DNA from: Caecitellus pseudoparvulus
Taxonomy: Eukaryota > Bigyra: Bicosoecida
Assembly: GCA_965644315.1 (NCBI GenBank)
Contig: CBFFRQ010000002.1
Location: 37,774-101,773, forward strand
Reading direction: 5' to 3'
Length of the DNA: 64,000 nt
Below the pieces are notes generated by a model. That model was not told where the DNA came from and searched no databases. It saw only the letters and a list, made by a program, of their open reading frames with translations. How positions within the stretch are numbered: position 1 is the stretch's first letter; the number at the start of each line of letters is the position of its first letter. This document shows, piece after piece, positions 40,270-49,842 of the stretch. Both the position numbers and the translations under genes were made by a program.

Positions 40270-41445
40270 AGCAGGTGTCGTGGCGGGCGAGCTGACTTCG
40301 AATCAGCCCGCCTTCCCTGACTCTGCTACGTGTGTGTGATTTTCATTAGTGGCCTGGCCCAGTGTGGGCCCTAGCACAGGTCTCGCTGTCGGGAAGAGCA
40401 ATGCAATCATCCCGTGTAACTTGAGAAGTGTAGGTTGGCGTGTGATGCAGCAGCGTGAATTTGTTGGTGCGTAGCGTGCGGGCCCGCCAGGTGGGACATG
40501 AACGAATGATCTTGTGGAGGTGCTCGTGGCTTCTGTGTTGCCGAGGCTCTTGGGCACGGTTGCCTCATTTGTGACACGACCCTTGTAGACTTGCTTGCTG
40601 CAAGTTTGTCAACCCCTGGAGTTAGATCTAAAGACGCTAGCTCATGTTTCTGCGGGTGTTTGAACGTGCTTTCATTCCCGCGCAAACGCATTGACTACAG
40701 TCGTCCGCAACCTCTCCAAAGCAACAAGAGCGTGAGGTTCGCGATTAACCAGCCTGTTTGCAGTGAAAAGGCATACCTTCCCTGACCTGGCGTAATCCAG
40801 CAACGCACCTGCCGCTTGTTGCCGTTGGCGCCGCAGTTGCCGAGTTGAGAACCAGTGACCATGGAAGCTGCACCAGCCCGTGAGCACATGAGAGTCAGAG
40901 GCGCCAGTAGGAGACAGTAAGGCTGCCGTAATGGCAGTGTTTCTAAAGGCGTGGAGCAATTATCAGAGACTGAGAGGTTGGTGTGGGGCTTGTGGCGAGC
41001 ACTTGTGGCATGTGCTGGCTGATGAGTCAATTTCCGCTGAAGATGTGACAAGCCTCGGATCTCGACTGTGCTGGTGCTTGCGGGCAGCGGAAATCATGTG
41101 TAGCTTTGTCAAAGAAGAACTGTTGGGAAAGTTGCCTCGGGAAGCTCGGAAGGGGCTGATTTGTTGCTTTCACTGGGCGATTGGAAGTGGGCTGAACCCA
41201 ACGCAGGCCTGCAATGCCGAGAGAGACGTCCACAGAACAACACGCCGCACAGGCAAAACAACCATCCCAGCAAACTAACCCAGACATATGCACAGAATCG
41301 TTTGCATATAATGCCGTTGTGATCCAGCCAGCTGAGTTCAAGCCTGAAATCTTAGCAGACAGCGAAGAGAAAGGTAGGCGTGCCAGCACTCTGCCAACAG
41401 TTTCACATCACCCACGTGCACGCCCACCTGTGCGCCGTGCCCTTC
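40270..41445. other. Intergenic region between the giant gene and the MACPF gene
   Basis: No gene can be supported here. AATAAA at 40265-40270 overlaps the TAA stop of the giant gene and might act as a poly(A) signal. A 115-codon ATG frame at 40931-41278 lacks recognisable motifs or coding-like composition. The stretch is richer in A and T than the flanking genes and probably holds the 3' UTR of the giant gene and the promoter of the MACPF gene. Confidence 0.5.
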
Positions 41446-43597
41446 ATGATTGCAGCTATGAGGAGCACATACCATCAGCTAGCTGCTGCTGCAGTGCTGA
41501 GCGCAGCCTGCAACTGCCTGCCAGGTGCGTGTCCGTTGGCGGCAGGGCAGACACGCCAACGCCTAGGCCATGTTCAACCAAGTGAACGAGCATGCTGGCG
41601 CCTCACCAGCACGCTCGGAACGTTGGGCATTGGCACTACATCCTGTCTTGTCTCACCACTCTGAGCCGACGCCTTCTCGCCTCTCACAACGCAGGCGCAG
41701 CGGCTGCCGGTTTGCGGGCTGCCTCGGCTGGAGACATCCGTAAGTCCCCCTGCACCTCTGCAGAAAAGCGCGGACCACAACGAACTGCCTTCTCTATGCA
41801 GGCAAAGTTGATTCTCCCCCTGAAATATTCCACGTGCCACTCGGGTGGAACTTCAATGCCCAAAACCCTGCCACTGCGGGGGACATCTTCAGGGATGGAC
41901 GCACCATGCTGTCGTTGAAGGCGGGGACTGAGAAAGACCTCCTTGGCAATGTTTTGCCTCAGAACGCCTTCATCGTGAGCGGCTCGCAGTACACTGAAAC
42001 TGTTGGTGCGGGGGTGGTGATTGACAACACCGCGTGGACCCGGTCCCAGACTTCCAGCGTCGGCATCGAGTTCAGCTTCCTGGGCCTGTTCAGCGCTGGG
42101 GTGGAGTACAGCAACATGGCACAATCCTCTTTTGCGCAGTCCACAACTCAGCACTACGCACAGATCGCTGGCAACTTGGCCCTGCAGCGCATTTCCCTTC
42201 CATTGTACGGCCTGCAGCTGGCGGATGACGTGACAGAGGCTCTGTCCGCCTTGCCGCCGCTGGGCGACTCCACCACCCTGGCCGCGTACGCGAACTTCTT
42301 CAACCAGTGGGACGCCCACATCATCACCGAGTACACCGTCGGGGGGTCTGCCCACATGTACTCGTCCTTCGACTCGACCGTGACAGAGCGGGCAAACATC
42401 GACGCAAGCACCGTCGGCGCCTTCATCCAAGCGACCTTTGCGAAGTGGGGAGCTGGTCTCGCTGGAAATCACTCGTGGACGAAAGCCCAAGGAGAGGTGC
42501 TGGTTCAAGCAAACAGCGAAACCTCAATTGCGTGCCGCGGTGGCAATGCGGCAATCTGCGCACAGTTCAACCTCGCGAACACCACCAGCACCTACGGCCA
42601 GTGGGTGAACAGCATCAATCAGGACCACCAAGCCGCCATGATCGTGACGGCCGTGTCTCCTCTCTGGGATGAACACTTTGGGTCAAACTTCCTACCTCGC
42701 CCTGGCATGGCATCTGACTTGAAGAAGGCCTACTCCATGTACTTGGCCGCTTGTCCTGGGGTCTCGGCAGACAATAACTTCATTTGCTCAGGGCGCGGAC
42801 AGTGCGACCTCACCGGCACTGCCACTGGCGGCAACGGCACTTGTGATTGCTTCAATGGGTACGGTGGGCCTACATGTGCCTGCCCGTCCCAATCCTCGCA
42901 GAGCGACTGCAGCGGGCATGGAACCTGCTCCACAGCGGCATCCCCCGGAACCTGCACCTGCGCCGAAGGCTGGGCCGGAGACGACTGCTCCAAGCCGGCC
43001 CGCCCTTGCCCGGTTGATTCCTACTTTGGCACTGGCACGTGTGGTTCAAATGCTGGCCATGGGACATGCAACCTGATCACTGGCAAGTGCAAGTGTGCAA
43101 AACACTGGAGTGGCCCCCGGTGCAACATTCCCTGCGGCGAACTGGACCTCGACACTCCCGTGGTGCCAGATGGTGATTCCTGGTGGATCGCAGCCTCCAA
43201 CTCGAGCAATACCCCAGGGTACGCGACGAAAGGTGGGGACGACACAATCTGGCTACATACCCCGGATGGCTATGAGTACGCCATGGCCTCGACGATTTCA
43301 AGCTGCCAGACAGGCAGCGAAGACCAGGCTGCGAATAATGTTTGCCAGTTCGTGTTCAACTACCTCGCTGGGCAACATGATGAGGACATTGCCAACGCCC
43401 CTGTGCAGCAAGACCCCACATATGGACCAGGCTGGACACTTGACTGGTTCAACACTCAGGTATGCCCGACAGGGGGCTACGAGGTATACCCAAACATGAC
43501 AGCTGCTGGTGTCCCACCAACAAATGTCTACTATTTGTCCGCGGCGGATGAAGGCCTGGGCTACAAGTGCAATGCCCTGTGCGTCCCGAACGAGTGA
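41446..43597 (+). CDS. Secreted MACPF-domain protein with C-terminal EGF-like repeats, three exons
   Basis: The model is exon 1 at 41446-41524, exon 2 at 41695-41739 and exon 3 at 41802-43597, giving 639 residues. Both junctions are phase 1 and agree. Exon 1 encodes an N-terminal hydrophobic Ala-rich segment typical of a signal peptide; ATG 41458 is an alternative start. Exon 3 carries a membrane-attack-complex/perforin fold: the signature region at 42302-42345 has W-D-A-H and, seven residues further on, a G-G pair, in the place of the family's Y-G-T-H...G-G. Three EGF-like units follow (about 42770-43130), with C-S-G-x-G-x-C and C-x-C-x-x-G-W/Y/H patterns. The last 150 residues are Cys-containing and unrecognised. 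MACPF proteins insert into membranes as oligomeric rings; in protists they serve egress, predation, defence or development. The role here is unknown. Confidence 0.82.
41525..41694 (+). other. Predicted intron 1 of the MACPF gene (170 nt)
   Basis: The donor is AG followed by GTGCGT at 41525. The acceptor is a pyrimidine-rich run ending GCAG at 41694. Joining keeps phase 1 and links the signal-peptide frame to the short second exon. A NAG alternative at 41700 is also in phase. Confidence 0.65.
41740..41801 (+). other. Predicted intron 2 of the MACPF gene (62 nt)
   Basis: The donor is the near-perfect GTAAGT at 41740, whose TAA would otherwise stop the downstream frame. The acceptor TATGCAG ends at 41801 after a pyrimidine stretch. 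Phase 1 on both sides agrees with the long third exon, which has no ATG at its start (the first candidate codon at 41834 is GTG). Confidence 0.75.
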
Positions 43598-44256
43598 GCA
43601 TGGCTCCAGCATTCCTGGTGAAACCCCAGGCAAGGTCAGAGGAAGGAGCACTGTGATGTCGGAGCAAAATGCAAGCGCCTTCGCCCAGCCCACCGCTTCC
43701 CAACGCAGAAACGAGTTCCAGAGGTGATTTCAAGGGCTTTGCCGGCCGCAGGCACAAAGATCATCCTGCAAGCCACCCTGAATGATTCCCATGAAGCAGC
43801 AACCAATTTCCGCACTCGAGACGGTGGAGCGCGAGGTCGCTGCTCACACCAGCAAGCCGAAGAAGGGAAATGGGCTTGGGTGTGTGTAGAGAAAATGCCA
43901 GGTGTCCTGAACTTGGCTTACCTTTCGCAAAATGCTACTGTCATCGTAAAGTGTTGAAAGACATTAGGGTGAAAGTTTCTTTGAGTCGTTCATGCGAGCA
44001 GAGTGTTTTCTGACTGCCGATGTGAAGCCACTGCATCTCGTGGCCCACAAGCCCAAGAATTTGCGTCTCGGCATGATTCGGTCAAGGCGAAAGTTTTGTG
44101 TGCTGCATTCTGTGCGTTTGGGAGCAATGCTGAGAATTTGTGTTGCAAGGAGAAGTCGATTCGAAGGTGCACAAGCAGTGACCCGGGCACATTTTGGTCT
44201 CCAAAGCCGAGAGTCTGCCTAAATAGTACTCTGCTGGGCCCTGCTCTGCCACGAGT
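43598..44256. other. Intergenic region between the MACPF gene and the first ankyrin-type gene
   Basis: Nothing coding can be supported. Short open frames on both strands lack family features. The stretch is A+T-richer than the genes and should contain the MACPF 3' UTR and the promoter of the next gene. Confidence 0.5.
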
Positions 44257-45567
44257 ATGATTCCAAGTCCAGCTGGAAGAATGGAGGTTGGATGGATCAT
44301 GCGGAATTCAGTTGGCACCCTGCTCACTCCGCCGTCTGCGACGGGGCCAGTGCCGCGGTGGAGGTCTGCGTGCAAGAAGAAAGAACATGTTGAATTACTC
44401 GAAATGCTGCGCGTTGATTCCAGCCTCGAGGCACCAGAACTGCAGGGTTTGACCTCTGCAGACACCACGCTAGCCCTGGAGCTGGCTTGTGGTGGTGGAC
44501 ATGTGGCGTTGCTGCGAGAGCTGCTGGCGCTCGCTGACCATCGAGCGGTGCAAGTGCACGCTGGACGGGAGTCCAGTTTCCGACAAGCGTGTTTCTTCGG
44601 CCATGTTGAGGTAGTGCGCGAGTTGCTAGCCCTGAGCGGCGATCGTATAGTTGACGTGCACGCGGCTGATGGCCGGGGGGTGGAGGCTGGCTTCCGCTGG
44701 GCTTGTCAAAATGGGCACCCTGAACTTGTGCACATGCTCCTTGAGCTGACTGATGAGCGAGAAGTTGATGTGCACGCAGGGGACAGGGTTGGGCCCGAGT
44801 ACGCCTTCAGGTGGGCATGCCGCAACGGACACGTGAGCGTGGTGCGCCGATTGCTGGGGCTGGCTGGCCCACGCGAGGTGGATGTGCATGCAAATGACGA
44901 GCAAGGCCCTGAAGCTGCCTTTCGAAGCGCCTGTGAGTTTGGGCACGTGGAAGTCGTGCGAGAGCTGCTGGCCCTTGTGGGGGACAGGCAAGTGAATGTC
45001 CACGCAACCGATCGCGCTGGCCCCGAGGCAGGCTTCCGTTTGGCGGCCAAGGGTGGACACGTTGAGGTTGTACGAGAGCTGTTGTCACTGGGTGGCGCCC
45101 GGGCGGTGGACGTGCATGCTGGGCGAGAGGCCAGCTTCCGCTTGGCGTGCCGCTTTGGGCATGCGGCTGTGGTGAAGACGCTGCTGGCCCTGCACGGCGA
45201 GAACTGCGTGGATGTTCATGCAGGCGATGTGGACGGACGCGACGCTGGCTTTCGGTTGGCGTGCGAGAACGGGCATGTGCACGTGGTGCGACAGCTGCTG
45301 GCGTTGGCCGGAGCCCGTGCGGTGGATGTGCATGTGGACAGCGCAGACACGGACTACGCCGCGTTCCGAGCAGCGTGTGCCAACGGGCACACGGCAGTGC
45401 AGAGAGAGCTGCTGTGGCTATCAGGTGAGCGGGCCGTCCCCGCTCACGTTCGGCGTGAGGAGGGGCGAGGTGTGCAGCGGGTGAAGGATGCCGCGTGGCG
45501 CGGAGACGGAACTCAGCACGGGCGGGGATTGATGCTGTTGCTCAGGGCTAGGGTGCGAGATCCATAA
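44257..45567 (+). CDS. Ankyrin-type repeat protein of the 38-residue subfamily, paralogue 1 (436 residues)
   Basis: Starts at the first ATG of the frame and ends at TAA. After an N-terminal cap around W-R-S-A-C come nine ankyrin-like units (residues 65-398). The usual unit is 38 residues with the pattern G-P-E-A-x-F-R-x-A-C-x-N-G-H-V-x-V-V-R-E-L-L-A-L, then V-D-V-H-A. Two units, the second and the seventh, are only 34 residues. The last 38 residues form a conserved tail with K-D-A-A-W and L-L-L-R. No membrane helix or signal peptide is visible, so it is probably intracellular and binds proteins. It is two units shorter than its two paralogues in this window. The true start may be ATG 44299, where the leader aligns with the other copies, or may lie in an upstream exon. 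Confidence 0.82.
   Translation: MIPSPAGRMEVGWIMRNSVGTLLTPPSATGPVPRWRSACKKKEHVELLEMLRVDSSLEAPELQGLTSADTTLALELACGGGHVALLRELLALADHRAVQVHAGRESSFRQACFFGHVEVVRELLALSGDRIVDVHAADGRGVEAGFRWACQNGHPELVHMLLELTDEREVDVHAGDRVGPEYAFRWACRNGHVSVVRRLLGLAGPREVDVHANDEQGPEAAFRSACEFGHVEVVRELLALVGDRQVNVHATDRAGPEAGFRLAAKGGHVEVVRELLSLGGARAVDVHAGREASFRLACRFGHAAVVKTLLALHGENCVDVHAGDVDGRDAGFRLACENGHVHVVRQLLALAGARAVDVHVDSADTDYAAFRAACANGHTAVQRELLWLSGERAVPAHVRREEGRGVQRVKDAAWRGDGTQHGRGLMLLLRARVRDP
44449..45450 (+). repeat. Nine-unit ankyrin-like array, paralogue 1
   Basis: Unit lengths in order are 39, 34, 38, 38, 38, 38, 34, 38 and 37 residues, giving a DNA period of mostly 114 bp. The extra five residues against the 33-residue ankyrin consensus fall in the loop between V-D-V-H-A and the next helix. 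Confidence 0.8.
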
Positions 45568-46007
45568 GGCTGTATGCCTGCTGCGAGGCTGCAGGGGGGT
45601 ATGTGAGTTGCCAGGCTTGTGGCGTGGGCTGGGTGCTGGGATCTGTGGCGTGTGGCTGAGTGGGCCGACGAGGCTGGCAAGGTCTGGATTCAAGGAGTTG
45701 CGCAAGGTCAGTATGTAGTCAAGGATTGATGGGCGGTGAATGGCGTGCTTGTGTGTGTAGCGTTTGACCGCAGGGCTACAGTGCTCCGGGTCTGCCCCCT
45801 CGAGGTGTGTGTCGTTTCGTAATCGAGGGAGACATTTTTCCTCTGGAAGGTCCCCATCCGAGCTTGTGGTCAATATACCAGACCATAAGAATACGAATAA
45901 GTAGTTTAGAAACGTAGGATCTGTTTTCTTGCTTAAGTGCCTCGGCTGCGTTGCGTGGGAGGCAGGCGTGGGTTTCGTTGAAGGTGCGGAATCTGGACCA
46001 CCACGCC
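45568..46007. other. Intergenic region between ankyrin-type paralogues 1 and 2
   Basis: No gene seen. A pyrimidine-rich tract (45921-45937, ending CTTAAG) resembles a 3' splice site and opens the frame that leads into paralogue 2, so a 5' exon may lie in this stretch. An A+T-rich segment is present at 45868-45910. Confidence 0.45.
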
Positions 46008-47510
46008 ATGGCTATGCAAGCGCAAGGTACAGATGTGGCGGGAGAGTGGAAAGCAGCTTGTGCCGCAGATGACGCAGATGTCCTGATGCACATGTTGTTG
46101 GGGGAAGCTAAAGGTGCCGACACCGTGATCGAGGGCCTGTGGGCAGAGGACACAACGGCTGCCTTTTTGGTGGCGTGTCGAGCAGGCCACGAGGAGCTGC
46201 TGGGCGCGTTGCTGGAATTGGATGGTGACCAAGAGGTGGACGTGCACGATGAAGGCAGTCTAGGTCCTGCATCTGGGCTGCAGGAAGCGTGTGTCCGTGG
46301 CCACGTCGGTGTGGTCCGCGCCCTGCTTGCATTGACTGGCTCGCGGGAGGTGGACGTTCACGCTGCAGACGCGGTTGGCGCCGAGTGCTGCTTTCGCTGG
46401 GCATGCAGCAACGGTCACATCGACGTTGTGCGCGAGTTGCTGGCACTGGGGGGCGCTCGCGCCGTGGACGTGCATGCGTCTGACGGGGATGGGTCAGAAG
46501 CAGCGTTTCGGTGGGCTTGTCGCAATGGGCATGTTGATGTTGTGCGAGAACTGCTGGCACTTGGTGGAGGCAGAGCTGTGGATGTACATGCCCGGGATAG
46601 ATCGGGCTTAGAGGGAGGATTCCGCTTTGCGTGTGCCAATGGGCATGTGGACGTCGTGTGTGAGCTGTTGGCGTTGAGCGGGCCCAGAGCCATTGACGTG
46701 CATGCCCGGGATTCTGACGGCCCAGAAGCCGCACTGCGGTGGGCATGTGGGCATGGACAGATCAGGTGTGTTCGAGAGCTCCTTGGTCTTTCTGGAGCGC
46801 GGTGTGTCGATGTTCATGCTCAGGACTGGGCTGGGCCTGAGGCTGCCTTCCGCATTGCCTGTCGCAACGGACACGCTCATGTGGTGCGCGAGCTGCTGGG
46901 GCTTGAAGGTGCCCGTGCAGTGGATGTGGAGGCAAGGGACGGGGATGGACCCGGCTCTGCGTTCAGGTGGGCCTGCCGCAAGGGGCACGCCGATGTGCTT
47001 CGCGAACTGCTGGCAGTGGCTGCTCCACGGCAAGTGGACGTGCACGTTCGAGACAGGAACAGTGCAGAGGCTGGCTTTGTCTGGGCGTGCGCGAATGGGC
47101 ACCGTGAGGTGGTGTCTATGCTGCTTGCGCTGTCAGGCAGCCGCGAAGTGGATGTTCACGCAGCCGATTCGCACGGGGCCGAGGCGGGGTTCCGGGCTGC
47201 CGCGCACAATGGGCACGTCGGAGTGGTGCGCGAGCTGCTGGCGCTCAGCGGGACCCGGGCGATCGACGTGCATGCACCTGATGACGAGGGGCCCGAGGCT
47301 GGCTTCAGGTGGGCGTGCGAGAACAGCCACCGGGGCGTGGCGAGGGAGCTGCTGGGTTTGACGGGCAGTCGTGCGGTGCCTTTGCAGGCGTGGCTGGCAG
47401 CAGGCGGCGTTGCTGTGCGGCCGAGGAAAGATGCCGCCTGGCTGGGGACCAGCACGCGCCGTGGACGGAGCGCATTGGTGCTCCTGCGGTGCTCCACGGC
47501 ACCCTCGTGA
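46008..47510 (+). CDS. Ankyrin-type repeat protein of the 38-residue subfamily, paralogue 2 (500 residues)
   Basis: The ATG at 46008 lies in a good context (CCATGG); the frame is open further 5' but without another ATG. The N-terminal cap contains G-E-W-K-A-A-C. Eleven ankyrin-like units follow (residues 44-462), one of 39 and ten of 38 residues, with the core F-R-W-A-C-R-N-G-H-V-D-V-V-R-E-L-L-A-L. A 38-residue tail carries R-K-D-A-A-W and G-T-S-T-R-x-G-R. It matches the paralogue at 60981-62480 in unit number, cap and tail. No signal peptide or membrane helix is visible. Protein-protein binding in the cytosol or nucleus is the family expectation; the partner is unknown. Confidence 0.85.
   Translation: MAMQAQGTDVAGEWKAACAADDADVLMHMLLGEAKGADTVIEGLWAEDTTAAFLVACRAGHEELLGALLELDGDQEVDVHDEGSLGPASGLQEACVRGHVGVVRALLALTGSREVDVHAADAVGAECCFRWACSNGHIDVVRELLALGGARAVDVHASDGDGSEAAFRWACRNGHVDVVRELLALGGGRAVDVHARDRSGLEGGFRFACANGHVDVVCELLALSGPRAIDVHARDSDGPEAALRWACGHGQIRCVRELLGLSGARCVDVHAQDWAGPEAAFRIACRNGHAHVVRELLGLEGARAVDVEARDGDGPGSAFRWACRKGHADVLRELLAVAAPRQVDVHVRDRNSAEAGFVWACANGHREVVSMLLALSGSREVDVHAADSHGAEAGFRAAAHNGHVGVVRELLALSGTRAIDVHAPDDEGPEAGFRWACENSHRGVARELLGLTGSRAVPLQAWLAAGGVAVRPRKDAAWLGTSTRRGRSALVLLRCSTAPS
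46137..47393 (+). repeat. Eleven-unit ankyrin-like array, paralogue 2
   Basis: One 39-residue unit is followed by ten 38-residue units without length variation. Units diverge at the DNA level but keep the G-H-V-D-V-V-R-E-L-L core and V-D-V-H-A closing motif. Confidence 0.82.
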
Positions 47511-48255
47511 GGTTAGCGAGAATGTGTCGCTCTGGGTGGGCAGTCGGCTTGGCCGCGGGTGGTGGTGCCGGCAGGCAAGATCCACAAAGAGCAAAACCTG
47601 ATTGACCGCTCAACCAGAATGGTTGGGTACTACTTGCCGTTTCGGGTGTGGTGGGAGAGGACTTGTGCGTACTTGCCAGCCGAATCAAATCGCAGTGGCC
47701 CGCCCAACTGCGCACGGCCACGGCTGATTGACCCCCAGCTGTAACGTGACCTGTGAAGGTGCCCCACGTTTTCCAGCGTCGCAAATGCGGTGGTGCTCCG
47801 GGGTCGAACAGCGAGATCACTTGGCTGCCACGTTTAGCCGCCGCGACGCAAGTAGGCAATGCCAGCCGCGTGCTGCGCGTATCACGTGGTATTTTCAGAC
47901 TATAACCCCGGCAGAAAGCCACTCGCCATTAAATGCGGGGACCAGGGTGGAATTTGTATATTTGGACTAAATCGCCTGACGGATTCAGACCAGCCACTGC
48001 GTTTTCATCGGCGTTTCAAACACGAAACGCTGACTTTGCGAGGAACCCCAAAGGGGCCAGCTGAACTGATTTTCGGCGTTTCCAAGCTAATGTTGCACGA
48101 GAGTGCAACTGAATCAAGACAAGGTTCACAGGTTTGCCCAAAAGAGACTATGTTCGCCAGCTCCATGCATTTTCATCTCATGGTGGTGGCTGAGTCGCGC
48201 GGGCGGCTCGGCGCTGTTGATGCGGTGTTCTGCTTGTCGTGCTACTTCCTCAGCT
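47511..48255. other. Intergenic region between converging genes
   Basis: This 745-base stretch separates the 3' ends of paralogue 2 (plus) and the minus-strand membrane-protein gene. No coding sequence is supported. A perfect 7-base inverted repeat (48010-48029, GCGTTTC and GAAACGC with a 6-base loop) and a CCCC-AAA-GGGG hairpin near 48048 could lie in the 3' UTRs. Confidence 0.45.
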
Positions 48256-49842
48256 TCACACAGCAGGCGGGGCCCCTCGTGATAGGAGTGGAGTTGTGCC
48301 ACTGCCGCCGCCGGTAGCTCTAGGGGCCCGTCCTTTCATCTGCAAGCTCGGCGCGTCTTCCGCGGCGTGTTGGCTGGCCTCCTGAGCCTGGCGGCGACGC
48401 CAGCGCAGGAAAAGGGCGAGGGTGGCCAGCCCTATTACGAGTGCAGCTGCTCCGAACCCGACCAGTGCGGGAGGGGAACCCATCCACGAAAGGTCGGGGC
48501 CGACGGAGCCGTGATTTGAGCTCGGCAGCCCTCGAGTGGGAGAGCTTGTCGGCGCTCGAGAGGGAAAACCGTTTGAAGTGGTCGTTGGAGTTGGTGTTGG
48601 CAGTGACGTTGGTGGTAGTGAGGGGTGCGGGATGGGCCATACAGACCCCTCAGGCATACATGCAAAGGTGCCATATGGGCAGACCCACGTGCACCAAAAG
48701 CCGAGTGGCGAGAGAGAACTTATAGAATACACCGAATTTGCGCCAGAAGAGCAGGCGAACACTTCTTTGTCGGCGATAGTAACATCGCCGCAATCTCCCT
48801 CATACGCAAATTCTGTTCCTGGGGCATGCTCGTAGCCCGCTGGGCAGGAGGGAGGGCTGGCGGTGGGGGTTGCTGTTGGTGGAGGGGTTGGCGCTGGACT
48901 CGGGTCCCTACATAGTATACTCTCTGCACATGTCCATGCCGAATATAGAGCATCATTTTTTGTTGTGGTTGACTGAAGGTCTTCAAGGTAGGTGCGGATT
49001 TCAGGCGATGGGTCTGTTGGGTTACCGTCCACCCCAGGTGAGGCGCAGCCAAACCTGAAATCGTCGGCGGATGATGAAGAGTAAGTCCGCATGTTGACCA
49101 TGGGGAAGATAGGGCTGAAGCCGCTGGGACAGATCGGCGACGTTGCTTCAACGTATGACTCAATTGTTGAAAATGTTGGGTCGCTACCAGTCACACTACA
49201 CTTCACGGAGCTTTCGAAAGCGCAGAACAGCACAATGCACACACCATCCTCATTCGGGTGCGTGGCGTATGATGCTTCAAATGTGCCGCCGCTGGCAGCC
49301 CAATCTTCAGGTGTAAACAGCAGCGATGCAGCACCTTGCCGCGAGGTACCCATCAGAACAGACGACGGGATGCTGTCCATGTAGCACCAGCTAAGATGCA
49401 GCACACTCCCGAAGAGCTGACCATCACTGTTGCCTGTCACACTAAATGCAGTGGAGGCAATGGGTTGTGCGGCGCTGTTGAAGGTTGTGAACTCGTTTGG
49501 AGAGAGCACGTTTGTCCACCACTGTGGAGTTGACCCCACCCAGTCACGCTTTGTTAAGTTTGCCAGTGCCTGACCATCCTCATGCTCCCTTGTGAGGTGA
49601 GTCTTGCGCTCTTGGTCGTCAGCTTGCGCCCTGACTGCAAAGCAAGGCGGCGCCTGCGCAACTGCGCCACACAGCCACGCAGAGAGCAACAGGATGCAGG
49701 TCAGCGCCAGCCCACCCGGCCGCACGAGGACCACACCAGAGCCTGGGTTGCGTCTGCACAGATCATTGACAAGTTTGTATGCTGGTGTTGGCGCGAGTTT
49801 CGGCCGGCAAGTCTGCCCAGAGAGCAAATGCTGTGGTTGCAT
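48256..49842 (-). CDS. Single-pass type I membrane protein with Ser/Thr/Pro-rich stalk, unknown family (528 residues)
   Basis: ATG is at 49842 and TGA at 48258-48256. A hydrophobic segment at residues 44-62, ending near A-V-A-Q-A, looks like a signal peptide. It is preceded by an unusually long 43-residue leader, so the true start may be in a different first exon. The ectodomain has Cys-containing modules beginning C-P-S-G-F and C-P-A-G-Y, separated by a Pro/Thr-rich linker, then W-C-T-W-V-C and a second Pro/Ser/Thr-rich stalk. A membrane helix at about 459-479 is followed by R-W-R-R-R and a tail of 49 residues. It is the only convincing minus-strand gene in the window. I do not recognise the family; a cell-surface role is inferred from topology. 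Confidence 0.72.
   Translation of the reverse strand: MQPQHLLSGQTCRPKLAPTPAYKLVNDLCRRNPGSGVVLVRPGGLALTCILLLSAWLCGAVAQAPPCFAVRAQADDQERKTHLTREHEDGQALANLTKRDWVGSTPQWWTNVLSPNEFTTFNSAAQPIASTAFSVTGNSDGQLFGSVLHLSWCYMDSIPSSVLMGTSRQGAASLLFTPEDWAASGGTFEASYATHPNEDGVCIVLFCAFESSVKCSVTGSDPTFSTIESYVEATSPICPSGFSPIFPMVNMRTYSSSSADDFRFGCASPGVDGNPTDPSPEIRTYLEDLQSTTTKNDALYSAWTCAESILCRDPSPAPTPPPTATPTASPPSCPAGYEHAPGTEFAYEGDCGDVTIADKEVFACSSGANSVYSISSLSPLGFWCTWVCPYGTFACMPEGSVWPIPHPSLPPTSLPTPTPTTTSNGFPSRAPTSSPTRGLPSSNHGSVGPDLSWMGSPPALVGFGAAALVIGLATLALFLRWRRRQAQEASQHAAEDAPSLQMKGRAPRATGGGSGTTPLLSRGAPPAV

Noticed and set aside
40931-41278. Small 115-codon gene after the giant gene
   Set aside because: It has an ATG but no recognisable domain, no coding-like third-position bias compared with its neighbours, and no splice support.
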